Source: Olivibacter sp036959255
GTDB taxonomy: Bacteria > Bacteroidota > Bacteroidia > Sphingobacteriales > Sphingobacteriaceae
Assembly: GCF_036959255.1 (NCBI RefSeq)
Contig: NZ_JAWMTI010000003.1
Coordinates: 620,001-684,000, forward strand
DNA length: 64,000 nucleotides
Direction: 5' to 3'
Notes under the pieces: generated by a model
The model's database searches: none
Told to the model about the DNA's origin: nothing
The model's input: only the letters and a program-made list of their open reading frames with translations
Shown here: positions 42,302 through 51,579 of the stretch, piece after piece
How positions within the stretch are numbered: the first letter of the stretch is position 1
How the letters are laid out: every line of letters starts with the position of its first letter
Program-made: the position numbers and the translations under genes

Positions 42302-45300
42302 TTAAAGTCCAACCCTCAACCCTAACATATACGTTCTTGGTATAGGATATACACCATCATCAACACCCGATGCGAGTGGGCTCGTACTGCCAATTTCAGG
42401 ATCGAAACCCGAATACCGCGTAAAGGTCAGTAGGTTTTGTGCACTAACATAAATGCGGATTCTTTTGATCACACCTTCATTAGCAAATAAATTATTCGGT
42501 AAGCTATACCCCAGGGTAACATTGCGGAGGCGGAGGAAATCGCCTTTCTCGATATAAAAAGAAGAAACATTGGCATAATTTCCATTGGCATCGGTATAAG
42601 TCAATCTTGGAACAGTATTACCTCCGTTCTCCGGTGTCCATCGATTTAAAACTTCGGCAGAAGCATTAATGACCCCACTTCCTCCAAAGTATTTAATCGG
42701 ATAAGTCGAAAATTTGTTTACATGAAAAATCTCGTTCCCTGCAACTCCTTGAAACAAAATGTTCAAGTCAAATCCCTTATAAGAAAAATCCATATTGGCA
42801 CCATACGTTAATGAAGGCCACGGGCTTCCCAACTTCACACGATCAGCATCCGACAATACACCGTCTCCATTGATGTCCTTAAATCTAAAATCGCCTGCGC
42901 TCGCATTGGGCTGTAGTCCTTTATCGACCTCTTCATCCCGTTGATAGATGCCGTCCACTATGTATCCTCTAAAATAACCAATAGGTTCACCTACTTCCGT
43001 ATAAGATGAGCTCATGCTCGTGAAGCCAACCGTAGGTCCGGTAATAGGTCGCCCCGTACCCAATGATAATACTTCATTCTTCAGTGTTGCTAAGTTGAAA
43101 CTAACATCATACTTAAAGTCACCGCTATTACCATTATATCCCAAAAGCAATTCCAATCCCTTGTTCCTTACCTTTCCGCCATTTACAGACGGAGCACTTT
43201 CAAAGCCCGCCTCCATCGACACGGGTAAACTCACCAGCATATCTTTGGTATCTTTGATATAATACTCTGCAGTCAGATACGCATGATCATTTAAAAAAGA
43301 GGCATCAAGCCCGATATTAATCTGTTCGCTCGTTTCCCATTTTAAGTTCTGGTTACCTGGTCGAATCATACTTGCGCCGATCGCTAAGCCTTGGTCCGGT
43401 CCCAGCACATAATTATCCCCCACTCTTCCCAACCCAATTGTACTTGCATAGCTAAAAGCGCCAATTGCGTCATTTCCAAGTTGCCCCCAACTTGCCCGCA
43501 ACTTTAAGGAATTAATTGCCGTGACCTGTTGAAAGAATGCTTCCTCCGAAATATTCCAACCCGCCGAAAAAGATGGAAAATTCCCCCACTTATGATTGGG
43601 GCCGAAGTTGGAAGATCCATCCCGACGAATACTAGCGGAAAAAAGGTATTTGTTTCGATAGGCATAGTTGACCCGCCCCAAATAAGAAGCCAACGCATAT
43701 ACGGATCCCGTACCATTTGCCCGGCGTTCCAGTTCAGCGCTTCCATTAATGATCTGAAGATTTTCGTTCTGAAAGTCTCTTGCTGTTACACCGATCAAAT
43801 CGTTTGTATTCTTTTGCGCTGTCTGGCCAATAACGGCTGAAACATTGTGTTCACCAAAAGTCTTATTAAAAGACAAGGTATTCTCTATCAACCAATTCAG
43901 GCCCTGTGTATACGTTTCCCCCAAAATGGCCTGCAAATTCCGATAATGTCCTCTTTCAACTTTAGGTTCCCAAGTAGTGCTCCTATTATTATTAGCATCG
44001 ATGCCAATGCTTGTACGCCACTTCAGGCCATTGATAATTTCATATTCTCCGTAGGCATTACCGTACATCCGCATATTTTTCAGAAAATTCTCCATCGATT
44101 CTGCACGGAGAATAGGGTTGTCACCCTGTGTCGAGTAATAAGCAGAAGAACCATTAACAACATCTCTCAAACCCAGTGTGGGATAAAATTGTTGTGCAAG
44201 GTTAAAGATACCCAGTCGAAAATCTTCATTTCGTTGCCCCTTACTATGTGTATATGCGAAAGCTAAAGTTCCTCCAAATTTTAGTTTATTGCTCACATTG
44301 ATATCCACGTTGGCCCTACCCGTATACCGCTTATTCCAAGTTTCGATCAAGGTTCCTTGTTGATCTCGGTAGCCCAGTGAAAGAGCGGCTTGTACTTTCT
44401 GCGATCCGCCGGTTACATTTACGTCGTAATTTTGTAAAGGAGCGGTGCGGAAAACCTCATCAATCCAATCGGTCCCCTTACCGAATGAGGCAGGATCAGC
44501 CCATTCTGGATTAGGTGTCATATTCGAATTGCTATATAATTCATTCGCCAATGTGGCAAATTCCGCTGCATTTAAAAATCTTGGCTTCTTCCATAATTGT
44601 TGTAAACCACCATAAGCACTTAGCTCCGCTGTTGTAACACCTTCTTTCCCCCGCTTGGTAGTGATCAAAATCACCCCATTTGCTGCTCTAGCACCATATA
44701 TAGAAGCAGCCGCGGCATCTTTTAAAATCTCGATAGATTCGATATCATTTGGATTTACGATGGACATTCCATCCACTCGATCGGTGCTTCCACCGACGGC
44801 CATACCACCGCCCCCAACGGGGAATCCATCGATCACATATAATGGCTCATTCCCCCCCGTAGTACCAACACCGCGAATCCTGACGGCAGTTGCACCACCA
44901 GGGGCTCCTGTTGTTTGACTAATTGTAACACCGGGTACTTTACCCTGAATAGCCCCCGTAAATGAAGCAGATGCCACCTTTTGCAATTCCGTGGACTTAA
45001 CGGAAGATACAGAACCGGTAAGTTCTTTCCGCGATTGGGTTCCATAACCTATTACAACAATCTCTTCCAAGCTCGTAAAGTCTTCTTCCAAACTCACACG
45101 GAGGCTTTGACGACCTGCTAAGCCGATTTCCTGTGGTTTATAGCCGACAAAAGTGAATATAAGGGTTTCTTTACCCGTCAAATGTTTAAGTTGAAACTTT
45201 CCCTCTATATCGGTGGAGGTACCAGCTACTCCTCCTTTTATCTTCACACTGACACCGGGTAAGGGTGACCCATCCGAAGCGGTTACGTTACCGACTATAT

Positions 45301-45415
45301 CGATAAAATCTTGCCTCTTCAACCATCTGGCTTGCCCAACATTGGCTAATACAGGCTCGCGAAGAAGCAACATTAAGGTCAGGCTAAGAAAAAGTGCGTA
45401 CGTCTTTCTTCTCAT
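42302..45415 (-). CDS. SusC/RagA-family TonB-dependent outer-membrane transporter
   Basis: 1037-residue TonB-linked outer-membrane channel. The N-terminus is a signal peptide ending near residue 25 (EPVLA), then a short linker and a carboxypeptidase-D-like domain (residues about 40-115, IVGNVTASDGSPLPG). The SusC signature EEIVVIGYGTQSRKELTG and plug follow, then the barrel ending in MLGLRVGL. No STN domain is present. It lies 52 bp after the alpha/beta hydrolase gene without its own visible promoter, so it is probably transcribed from the promoter upstream of 47643. It forms the second transporter pair of the proposed LacI regulon. Confidence 0.95.
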   Translation of the reverse strand: MRRKTYALFLSLTLMLLLREPVLANVGQARWLKRQDFIDIVGNVTASDGSPLPGVSVKIKGGVAGTSTDIEGKFQLKHLTGKETLIFTFVGYKPQEIGLAGRQSLRVSLEEDFTSLEEIVVIGYGTQSRKELTGSVSSVKSTELQKVASASFTGAIQGKVPGVTISQTTGAPGGATAVRIRGVGTTGGNEPLYVIDGFPVGGGGMAVGGSTDRVDGMSIVNPNDIESIEILKDAAAASIYGARAANGVILITTKRGKEGVTTAELSAYGGLQQLWKKPRFLNAAEFATLANELYSNSNMTPNPEWADPASFGKGTDWIDEVFRTAPLQNYDVNVTGGSQKVQAALSLGYRDQQGTLIETWNKRYTGRANVDINVSNKLKFGGTLAFAYTHSKGQRNEDFRLGIFNLAQQFYPTLGLRDVVNGSSAYYSTQGDNPILRAESMENFLKNMRMYGNAYGEYEIINGLKWRTSIGIDANNNRSTTWEPKVERGHYRNLQAILGETYTQGLNWLIENTLSFNKTFGEHNVSAVIGQTAQKNTNDLIGVTARDFQNENLQIINGSAELERRANGTGSVYALASYLGRVNYAYRNKYLFSASIRRDGSSNFGPNHKWGNFPSFSAGWNISEEAFFQQVTAINSLKLRASWGQLGNDAIGAFSYASTIGLGRVGDNYVLGPDQGLAIGASMIRPGNQNLKWETSEQINIGLDASFLNDHAYLTAEYYIKDTKDMLVSLPVSMEAGFESAPSVNGGKVRNKGLELLLGYNGNSGDFKYDVSFNLATLKNEVLSLGTGRPITGPTVGFTSMSSSYTEVGEPIGYFRGYIVDGIYQRDEEVDKGLQPNASAGDFRFKDINGDGVLSDADRVKLGSPWPSLTYGANMDFSYKGFDLNILFQGVAGNEIFHVNKFSTYPIKYFGGSGVINASAEVLNRWTPENGGNTVPRLTYTDANGNYANVSSFYIEKGDFLRLRNVTLGYSLPNNLFANEGVIKRIRIYVSAQNLLTFTRYSGFDPEIGSTSPLASGVDDGVYPIPRTYMLGLRVGL

Positions 45416-45467
45416 AAATTTAAGTTTAAGGTTAAGTCTGATTTGTCTTTTACATATTCGATTTTTG

Positions 45468-46631
45468 TTATTTCAAAAAGTACTCAAAAAACGAGTAGGC
45501 AATTTCATTGGCCTCGTTATTTGGCTCATGGGTGGGTCGATTGTGCATAGCAACCCGGTTATCATAACCCAGCATTTTATCAATCGTTACTATCCGATTT
45601 AATGCATGCCATCGTGCCGGCGGGTCCTCAGCACCTCCTAATACCAAGAAAGGTCTTGGTGCCATGAGCGCGTGCAGCTCATGTAAATTATATCCGTTTT
45701 TGACGAGTTCGGGATACAATCCATAAGCAGGATTATCAGCAGTTATCAAACCACGTTTTCGCCATGGCTTCGGATGATAACCAAGGTACCAAGGCTCCCA
45801 ATAGTTAATGGATTCACGATCGTGCTGAAATAAAATTCCGGGATCAGACCATACCGCGCAAGCAAAGCGATCGAACAGGCAGGAAGCAAACATGGCCCAT
45901 TTTCCACCAAAGGAATGTCCCATAATTCCGATCTTGTCGGGTAAAACTTCCGGAAATTTTGCCAACGCATAATAAGCATTTGCTGCAGCATAAGCCAGCA
46001 TGGATAAAGGTTGTACTTGTGCGTCTTCGATACTCGGATAGAACAAGGAGAATTCCTTTCTTTCTGAAGCAGCCGTAGTTCCGATGGACAAGGTTACAAA
46101 GCCCCTTTTCGTCAGCTGTAAGGCGAAATCGCGATTCGGCTTTCCCTTGCCTATGGCTGTTTCAGGTTCATAAAATACGGTTATAACTGCCGGCTTCTTT
46201 CCTTTAGTTTTTGGTACCAATAGATAGCCGGTTGTCTCCTCCGTTGGTGTCCAGTAAAATTTAACCTGATATTCAAAATGGCTTTCTTTCTCCTTGGTAT
46301 CTATAATTGACAGCTTCTGCCTTTGAAGTAATGTTGGCCAATTTCCCATCAGACTATCCCAACGTTTTTTTATTTCCAACTGACGCTTAGGCCAATCTTT
46401 TGCCGTGTGGAGGGTATCCCCATTATAAAAAACAGTAAGCGGCCGAAGCATATCTTGCTTGTCCTGAAACCCTTGTGGCGGACTGAAATAGGGGGCTATT
46501 TTTTTCCATAGCGCTTCTTTTTTACTTTCCGACGATTCTGTCATTTGAGCATATAAAGGAATTACGGCTCCAAGGTATAAGCCTAATATGGCCATCCATA
46601 CTCGATATCCCTCTTTTACCATCATCTTCAT
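45468..46631 (-). CDS. exported alpha/beta-hydrolase (acetyl-xylan-esterase / dienelactone-hydrolase type)
   Basis: 387-residue secreted alpha/beta-hydrolase. The signal peptide covers about residues 1-28. The nucleophile elbow is GHSFGGKW with Ser240. A probable acid Asp lies in LGGAEDP, and His368 (RPTHEPN) completes the triad. The fold resembles the multi-domain esterases often annotated as acetyl-xylan esterase or dienelactone hydrolase family. It lies one base downstream of the Gfo/Idh gene at 46633-47643 and upstream of SusC, so it is part of the glycan operon. It would cleave ester groups or uronate esters on the imported glycan; neither is decided by the sequence. Confidence 0.75.
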   Translation of the reverse strand: MKMMVKEGYRVWMAILGLYLGAVIPLYAQMTESSESKKEALWKKIAPYFSPPQGFQDKQDMLRPLTVFYNGDTLHTAKDWPKRQLEIKKRWDSLMGNWPTLLQRQKLSIIDTKEKESHFEYQVKFYWTPTEETTGYLLVPKTKGKKPAVITVFYEPETAIGKGKPNRDFALQLTKRGFVTLSIGTTAASERKEFSLFYPSIEDAQVQPLSMLAYAAANAYYALAKFPEVLPDKIGIMGHSFGGKWAMFASCLFDRFACAVWSDPGILFQHDRESINYWEPWYLGYHPKPWRKRGLITADNPAYGLYPELVKNGYNLHELHALMAPRPFLVLGGAEDPPARWHALNRIVTIDKMLGYDNRVAMHNRPTHEPNNEANEIAYSFFEYFLK

Positions 46632-46632
46632 T

Positions 46633-47643
46633 CTATTTCAAGACCTCCTGCAAATACACGGCAGCTCCACCCCTGTCTTTACTTAGATCAGCCGCTTCCA
46701 TAAAGGCCAATATTTCTAGCGTTTCTTCTTCTTGAACAGGTGGCTGTTTCGTTTCAAAGAAGTTTATAATTTCTTCCAATAAGGGTTGATAGCCTTGGTA
46801 AGGACCAATCGATTGAATACCTTTGGTCCCGAAGGCTGTTCCTCCAAAATCACGTTTTCCTTTGCGAATTCCTCTGAAAGTTCCCAATCGTCCATCGTCC
46901 CACGTACCCACTACGACATCAGTATCTGGCGTAGAAACTCTGGTAACCGACTTACATCCCCGACCCATTACCGCATAAAGTGTTTCTACTCCATGTATTC
47001 CGTACCAAAACAGGTCAGGGTGCGTTGCTTCCAAGGTTGCAGGACTATAAGTATCTGCTCCTGTAATATCTCCGATCGATTTCGTTTCCGTTATTTCTTT
47101 AATATGATCAGCGTAACGCAACGAAGAAGCAGAAAATACAGGAACGTGTTTCTTCTTCGCGTATTCGAATATCTTTTTAGCATCCCGATAAGAGGCAGCC
47201 ATGGGTTTATCAATAAAAAGCGTTTTACCAGCATCTATGACTGGGATAGCCTGCTCTAGATGCAAACGGCCATCGTTGGTCTCCAGCAGTACGTGATCGA
47301 CTTTTTTAAGTAAATCAGCAATGGAATCAACAACTTCCACATTCAACTGTCTAATTTCTTCGGTATATCCTTTAATCCTCTTTACACTACTTTCAATATC
47401 GCTACTGCCCTGGGGATAGGCCGCTATAATCTTATAGCCATGAAGGGCCGCATCCGGTGTAGCTGCATTTAGTGCCTGCGCAAAAGCAATACTGTGTGAT
47501 GTATCCAGACCAATAATTCCTATCCGTTTGCCCATAAGGTTTTGCGACCTAGCTGAGTGTATCAGCGGGAGATTGAGTAAACTGATCGACAAACTCGAAA
47601 GAGCTGCCTTTTTAATAAAACTTCTTCTTGGGATTCTTTTCAT
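46633..47643 (-). CDS. Gfo/Idh/MocA-family oxidoreductase with twin-arginine signal
   Basis: 336-residue member of the Gfo/Idh/MocA family, shorter than the two other copies in the region. The N-terminus has a twin-arginine motif (PRRSFIKKA) and a hydrophobic stretch to about residue 31. The nucleotide-binding strand reads KRIGIIGLDTSHS, which lacks the usual GxGxxG spacing, so cofactor binding may be altered. LFIDKPMAAS carries the conserved lysine region. It is the first gene of the minus-strand arm, 15 bp downstream of the perfect LacI-type palindrome. It is probably the most tightly regulated gene here. Its function is unknown. Confidence 0.78.
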   Translation of the reverse strand: MKRIPRRSFIKKAALSSLSISLLNLPLIHSARSQNLMGKRIGIIGLDTSHSIAFAQALNAATPDAALHGYKIIAAYPQGSSDIESSVKRIKGYTEEIRQLNVEVVDSIADLLKKVDHVLLETNDGRLHLEQAIPVIDAGKTLFIDKPMAASYRDAKKIFEYAKKKHVPVFSASSLRYADHIKEITETKSIGDITGADTYSPATLEATHPDLFWYGIHGVETLYAVMGRGCKSVTRVSTPDTDVVVGTWDDGRLGTFRGIRKGKRDFGGTAFGTKGIQSIGPYQGYQPLLEEIINFFETKQPPVQEEETLEILAFMEAADLSKDRGGAAVYLQEVLK

Positions 47644-47658
47644 AATTTAGTTATTCTA

Positions 47659-47678
47659 TTTCGTGTACGTACACGAAA
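47659..47678. promoter_or_regulatory. candidate LacI-type operator O1 (perfect 20-bp palindrome)
   Basis: TTTCGTGTACGTACACGAAA is a perfect palindrome. On the minus strand it directly follows the -7 element at 47679-47686, so the transcription start falls inside it, and it ends 15 bp before the ATG at 47643. The central 12 bp recur at 22051-22062. Confidence 0.8.
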
Positions 47679-47709
47679 AAAATATAATGCATTTTAAATG
47701 TTAATCAAA
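47679..47709 (-). promoter_or_regulatory. candidate Bacteroidota promoter of the 47643 operon
   Basis: On the minus strand TTTG (47709-47706) is followed after 19 bp by TATATTTT (47686-47679), which matches TAnnTTTG except for the last base. The spacing is normal for the phylum. The perfect palindrome begins at the next base. Confidence 0.55.
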
Positions 47710-47756
47710 TCTTATCTATCTCTTAAATAAAAATGCTCAGCTTATGGTTATAATAA

Positions 47757-47770
47757 CGGTTACGTTACCG
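47757..47770. promoter_or_regulatory. candidate auxiliary LacI-type operator O2
   Basis: CGGTTACGTTACCG is self-complementary at 12 of 14 bases and shares the central ACGT of O1, O3 and O4. Its centre is 95 bp from that of O1, close to nine helical turns, and it lies just after the LacI-family stop codon. Confidence 0.45.
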
Positions 47771-47825
47771 CAATTTACGAAAAGATATTTCAATTGCAAA
47801 TTGTTTTAAAAAAAATAAATGGATT

Positions 47826-48884
47826 CTAATTGTGATAAAAGCGGTAGTTCTCTTTGGTAACGATATCGATGGGCATGAATTGGTCTTCAATACGCCGCTC
47901 ATGCAAATCGGCATATCGATGAAGTGTCATAATACCTCTATAGCCTTGCTCCTCAGGTTTCTGACAAATTAAAAATTGTATAATACCGAGCTCAAGGTAT
48001 TTAATATTTTCCTTTAAGAAATCATAGCCTATTAAAACTTTGCTGATTCCTTTCCGTTCGAAATAATGGGCAACAGCGGATACTCGCGAGTTCGTCACAA
48101 AAACACCTTCTATTCCTTTCTGCTCACTAAAAACTTTATCTAAGGCCTCTTCTATAGAAAGGGAATCGGTTTGTTTAATATCAATTTTTACAATTTGGAG
48201 CTTTTTATTATTCTTCTCAAAATAAGCTCTGAAGCCCTCTTCCTTTCGTAAAAGATGATGGTATTGGTCTAATTCTTTCGATACATTCACCAGCAAAACT
48301 TTACCGGCTTTGACGGAAAAATCCATCAATTGCGCAGCTTGATAACCACTGCAGAAGAGATGCGGACCAATGTAGCAAACGCTATTCTGTCCTGGCACAT
48401 CAGAATTGATAAAGACATAGGGAATTTTACGTTCATTGCAATGAGTCGCTAACTGCATTGCTTCTTCGACAAAGGATGGCGCTACTAATAATCCGTCAAC
48501 AGCTTCTTCAAGAACTAAATCTACTTGCTTTAGGAAAGATTGTTTGTCGTTGAGATCAAAAAAAAATTTCATTACCATGATACCATATTGTTTCAACGCG
48601 TTGGCGGCTCGGTCAATACCCGACAAAGGTGCCTCCCAGAAATCGGTTTCTGTAGAACTTGGAATCAGTACCGCAAATTTTGAAATTTTTTTAGACGCCA
48701 AGCGACTGGCAATGATATTTGGCTTGTAATCAAACTCTTTAATGATATCATTGATTCGTTTTTTTGTGGCCTCCGAAACCCCTTTTCTATTATGCAAGAC
48801 ACGATCGACTGTTGCTATTGATACATTTGCCAAGCGTGCAATTTGCTTTACACCGAATTCTTTGTTTTCTAAGGATTTGCTCAT
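47826..48884 (-). CDS. LacI-family transcriptional regulator
   Basis: 352-residue regulator. The start ATG at 48884 is used; a TTG lies three codons upstream. The N-terminal helix-turn-helix (VKQIARLANVSIATVDRVLHNRKGVS, residues about 12-37) and hinge helix (PNIIASRLASKK) are typical of LacI. The periplasmic-binding-protein-like sensor domain follows from about residue 60. The gene lies upstream of, and in the same direction as, the 47643 operon, with four TACGTA-type inverted repeats in reach of two promoters. It probably represses both convergent arms until a pathway sugar binds. The ligand is unknown. The DRVLHNRKG stretch resembles the sensor of sugar-acid regulators but proves nothing. 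Confidence 0.92.
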   Translation of the reverse strand: MSKSLENKEFGVKQIARLANVSIATVDRVLHNRKGVSEATKKRINDIIKEFDYKPNIIASRLASKKISKFAVLIPSSTETDFWEAPLSGIDRAANALKQYGIMVMKFFFDLNDKQSFLKQVDLVLEEAVDGLLVAPSFVEEAMQLATHCNERKIPYVFINSDVPGQNSVCYIGPHLFCSGYQAAQLMDFSVKAGKVLLVNVSKELDQYHHLLRKEEGFRAYFEKNNKKLQIVKIDIKQTDSLSIEEALDKVFSEQKGIEGVFVTNSRVSAVAHYFERKGISKVLIGYDFLKENIKYLELGIIQFLICQKPEEQGYRGIMTLHRYADLHERRIEDQFMPIDIVTKENYRFYHN

Positions 48885-49109
48885 AGTTATCAACGAAAAT
48901 ATCTTTTTATTGAAATTAAAACAAATTATCTCTTCGTATTTACCACTAGTTAAATCCCGTAGAGCAACATCATATGCATTTGGAAAATTGTTTACGGAAA
49001 CCTGCTTTTTTTTCGGTTAAAAATGGCGGTGTAAATTCCGGACTACTTTCATCCTTGGCGTTTATGACATAAAAAACTGATTATCAACAGGAAAAAAATC
49101 ATATCCTAC

Positions 49110-51491
49110 TCAAAGTGTTTCGATATTCTTTTCTGCTAACTGTTGATAAACAGTCTCGCTAATTGTGCTTTTGGGGGTGTCCGTATTGTTGAGGTTACAC
49201 CAGAAAAATATTTTCACCGTTGACCATTTTCCATTCAAGGGACTAATAATAATACTTGGTGTTTTTCGCTTAAATACATGTTCATTGTCCATAATGATCT
49301 TTTTGATCATTTCAACGACTTCTTCTTTATCATAAGGCTTGGCAATTGTAACCGTCAAGTTAACACGAATGTTGTTATTGCTTAAGGTCCAATTAATGAT
49401 ATTATTAGAAAGTATATCACCATTTGGTATGATAATCTCAGCGCCATCATCACTTAACAAGGTACTTGAACGAATACCAATTTCTTTTACCTTTCCCTTT
49501 TTATTGCCCAGTTCGACTACATCACCAATTCGGATCGTACGATCGAAAATCAAAATAATTCCCGAGACAAAATTGCTCACTATACTCTGTAAGCCCAATC
49601 CAATTCCCACACCTAAGGCACCTAATACGACGGTAATCTTATCCACAGGCAATCCCGATGCTGCCACCGCTAGTAAAAATCCTGCGATGAGTAATACCAA
49701 CCTGGTAATGAGTAGTCTGGAATGTTCTGCGTTGGCACTTTCGATGGTATCATCTCCCGTCTCTCCGAAAAAATAAGCAACGTATTTCTGTAGAAAATTG
49801 GCTGTCCAAATAATCCCCAAAAACAATAGAACACCGCCAAACGTAAAAGAAAAGCTACCAATTTTTCGCGCGGTACTTAAAAATGAACCGATCGCTTCAC
49901 TAAAGAACTCTAAAATGTCCAAATGAGCTGTTAATAATACAAACCAAATAAAAACAGCAAGATAAGCCATAATCGACGAAAACTCCCGAGAGATCCCTTC
50001 CCATTCAAAATGATCAGAATAATGCTTACGCATCCTACTTGCTTTAACCTGCAAAAGAAAAGCTTCGGTAATTAAACGGAGGACTACAATCAATGCCACC
50101 GTATGCAATAAAGCATAAACACCTGTTGTATAAAAAATCTGCATTAAGGTCGTTCTTCCGAAAATGTTGGCAATAATAGCTAACCCATTGAACAACATAT
50201 AGAGTGTTCCAGCGAAAACTAGTATTCGATAATTCCCATTAATAGGTTTTAGTTTCTTCAAGGCAAGAACTGCAAAGACAGTTGAAAGCAAATTGATTAA
50301 TAAAATCATCCATCGCTGTACATGAGAAGAGAATCCCAATAGCCCAACCAAGGATAAAGCGAAGAACAGAATAACGAAGATTCCCCAAGATAACAAGGTA
50401 TCCTTAGGCAATCTCTTAAAAAAAACAACGGTGAGTGTTATCAACAACAAAAATTGAGTCAGCTCCAGATACAGTGTCGGTGCCTGTAAATCAAAAATAG
50501 GCGCAAGGGCTAAGATTAAAGCAAGGGAAGATAAAACAGGGAGCGGAGCGATCAATCTTAAATTGAGATCTTCCAATATATCCATTTTTCCATGGTTTTT
50601 TACACTTTTAAAATTATAAAATACCCATATAAAAAATAAGGTGCCCGTAAAAAGCAGTAAGACCCGATTACTTCTTGTATTTTTGAAGTAATAGGTATTT
50701 ATTTTCTTTTCGCTATCAAACATCTGATTGAATTCCGGATACTTCGCATCAGTTGCACTTGATCGTTTTTCCCACAGATAACGTTTTTCTTTTAAGAACG
50801 CTTTCGGCCCAATCGATTTAAGCTGCACATTGGTTTGGTATAACAGCTCTTGAATTGCTAATTCATTTGAGGCGATGTGTGCACGCAAGTCGTTCAGCGT
50901 ATTAGTCGCCTCTCGAATAATACTATCCGTGCCTGCTCTTTTTATTCGAAGTGCTTTTATCTGAACGCTGAAAGAATCGCGAAGTGCCCTCGTTCTGAAT
51001 ATCTGTCGAATGACCGTGTCTTTTCGAAGCGCCGCAATTTCTTTCTTCGTACCATCCAAATCTTTGTCGTACGAAACAATAACCTCATTGTATCCATTGG
51101 CATTGTCGGTCATTTCATTCAACAAGGTCCGGAACATCTGCAAGTTTTGTAGATTGAAGGTGCGTACATTTAATGATAGACGCTCTTTCAATAAATTGAT
51201 CGTCGAATCATCGGCAGCGAGCTTATTTTTGATTTCTGATATACGACCAAAAGAAGCGGTTACGGTGGGTACTTTATTTAAGGTTTCGTAAACACGTTCC
51301 AAACCTTCTAAATAATCGCCGGTAGAAAGCATATTGGTATCGGCCAATAAAGAAGAATCGTACTTTGAACGATTCATGCTCATGCTGCCCTGCGCACTCA
51401 CCGTAACCGTAAAAAAAACAAACAATATACAAAAACAAGCTTTACAGGATTCATAGAATCCATTAAAAGCCAATCGATCCGTGTTGTTCAT
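49110..51491 (-). CDS. MscS-family mechanosensitive channel with long N-terminal region
   Basis: 793-residue membrane protein. The ATG at 51491 is used; a TTG start lies upstream. A signal-like segment to about residue 33 (VTVSAQ) is followed by a periplasmic, helical and probably coiled-coil domain (residues about 40-255), then some eight to ten membrane segments. The MscS pore helix and beta domain follow (GALGVGIGLGLQSIVSNFVSG, then FDRTIRIGDVVEL and IRSSTLLSDDGAEIIIPNG, residues about 620-700) and a short C-terminal domain. It is larger than E. coli MscS and resembles the MscK/YbdG class. It protects against osmotic downshock and looks unrelated to the sugar loci, although it lies between two of them. 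Confidence 0.9.
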   Translation of the reverse strand: MNNTDRLAFNGFYESCKACFCILFVFFTVTVSAQGSMSMNRSKYDSSLLADTNMLSTGDYLEGLERVYETLNKVPTVTASFGRISEIKNKLAADDSTINLLKERLSLNVRTFNLQNLQMFRTLLNEMTDNANGYNEVIVSYDKDLDGTKKEIAALRKDTVIRQIFRTRALRDSFSVQIKALRIKRAGTDSIIREATNTLNDLRAHIASNELAIQELLYQTNVQLKSIGPKAFLKEKRYLWEKRSSATDAKYPEFNQMFDSEKKINTYYFKNTRSNRVLLLFTGTLFFIWVFYNFKSVKNHGKMDILEDLNLRLIAPLPVLSSLALILALAPIFDLQAPTLYLELTQFLLLITLTVVFFKRLPKDTLLSWGIFVILFFALSLVGLLGFSSHVQRWMILLINLLSTVFAVLALKKLKPINGNYRILVFAGTLYMLFNGLAIIANIFGRTTLMQIFYTTGVYALLHTVALIVVLRLITEAFLLQVKASRMRKHYSDHFEWEGISREFSSIMAYLAVFIWFVLLTAHLDILEFFSEAIGSFLSTARKIGSFSFTFGGVLLFLGIIWTANFLQKYVAYFFGETGDDTIESANAEHSRLLITRLVLLIAGFLLAVAASGLPVDKITVVLGALGVGIGLGLQSIVSNFVSGIILIFDRTIRIGDVVELGNKKGKVKEIGIRSSTLLSDDGAEIIIPNGDILSNNIINWTLSNNNIRVNLTVTIAKPYDKEEVVEMIKKIIMDNEHVFKRKTPSIIISPLNGKWSTVKIFFWCNLNNTDTPKSTISETVYQQLAEKNIETL

Positions 51492-51579
51492 ATAGTGAAT
51501 AGACAATCATATTACTGTAAGATAAAGATATAACTTAAATAAATACAATCAAGTCTATTGCGTACCCTTTCTGACAAGA

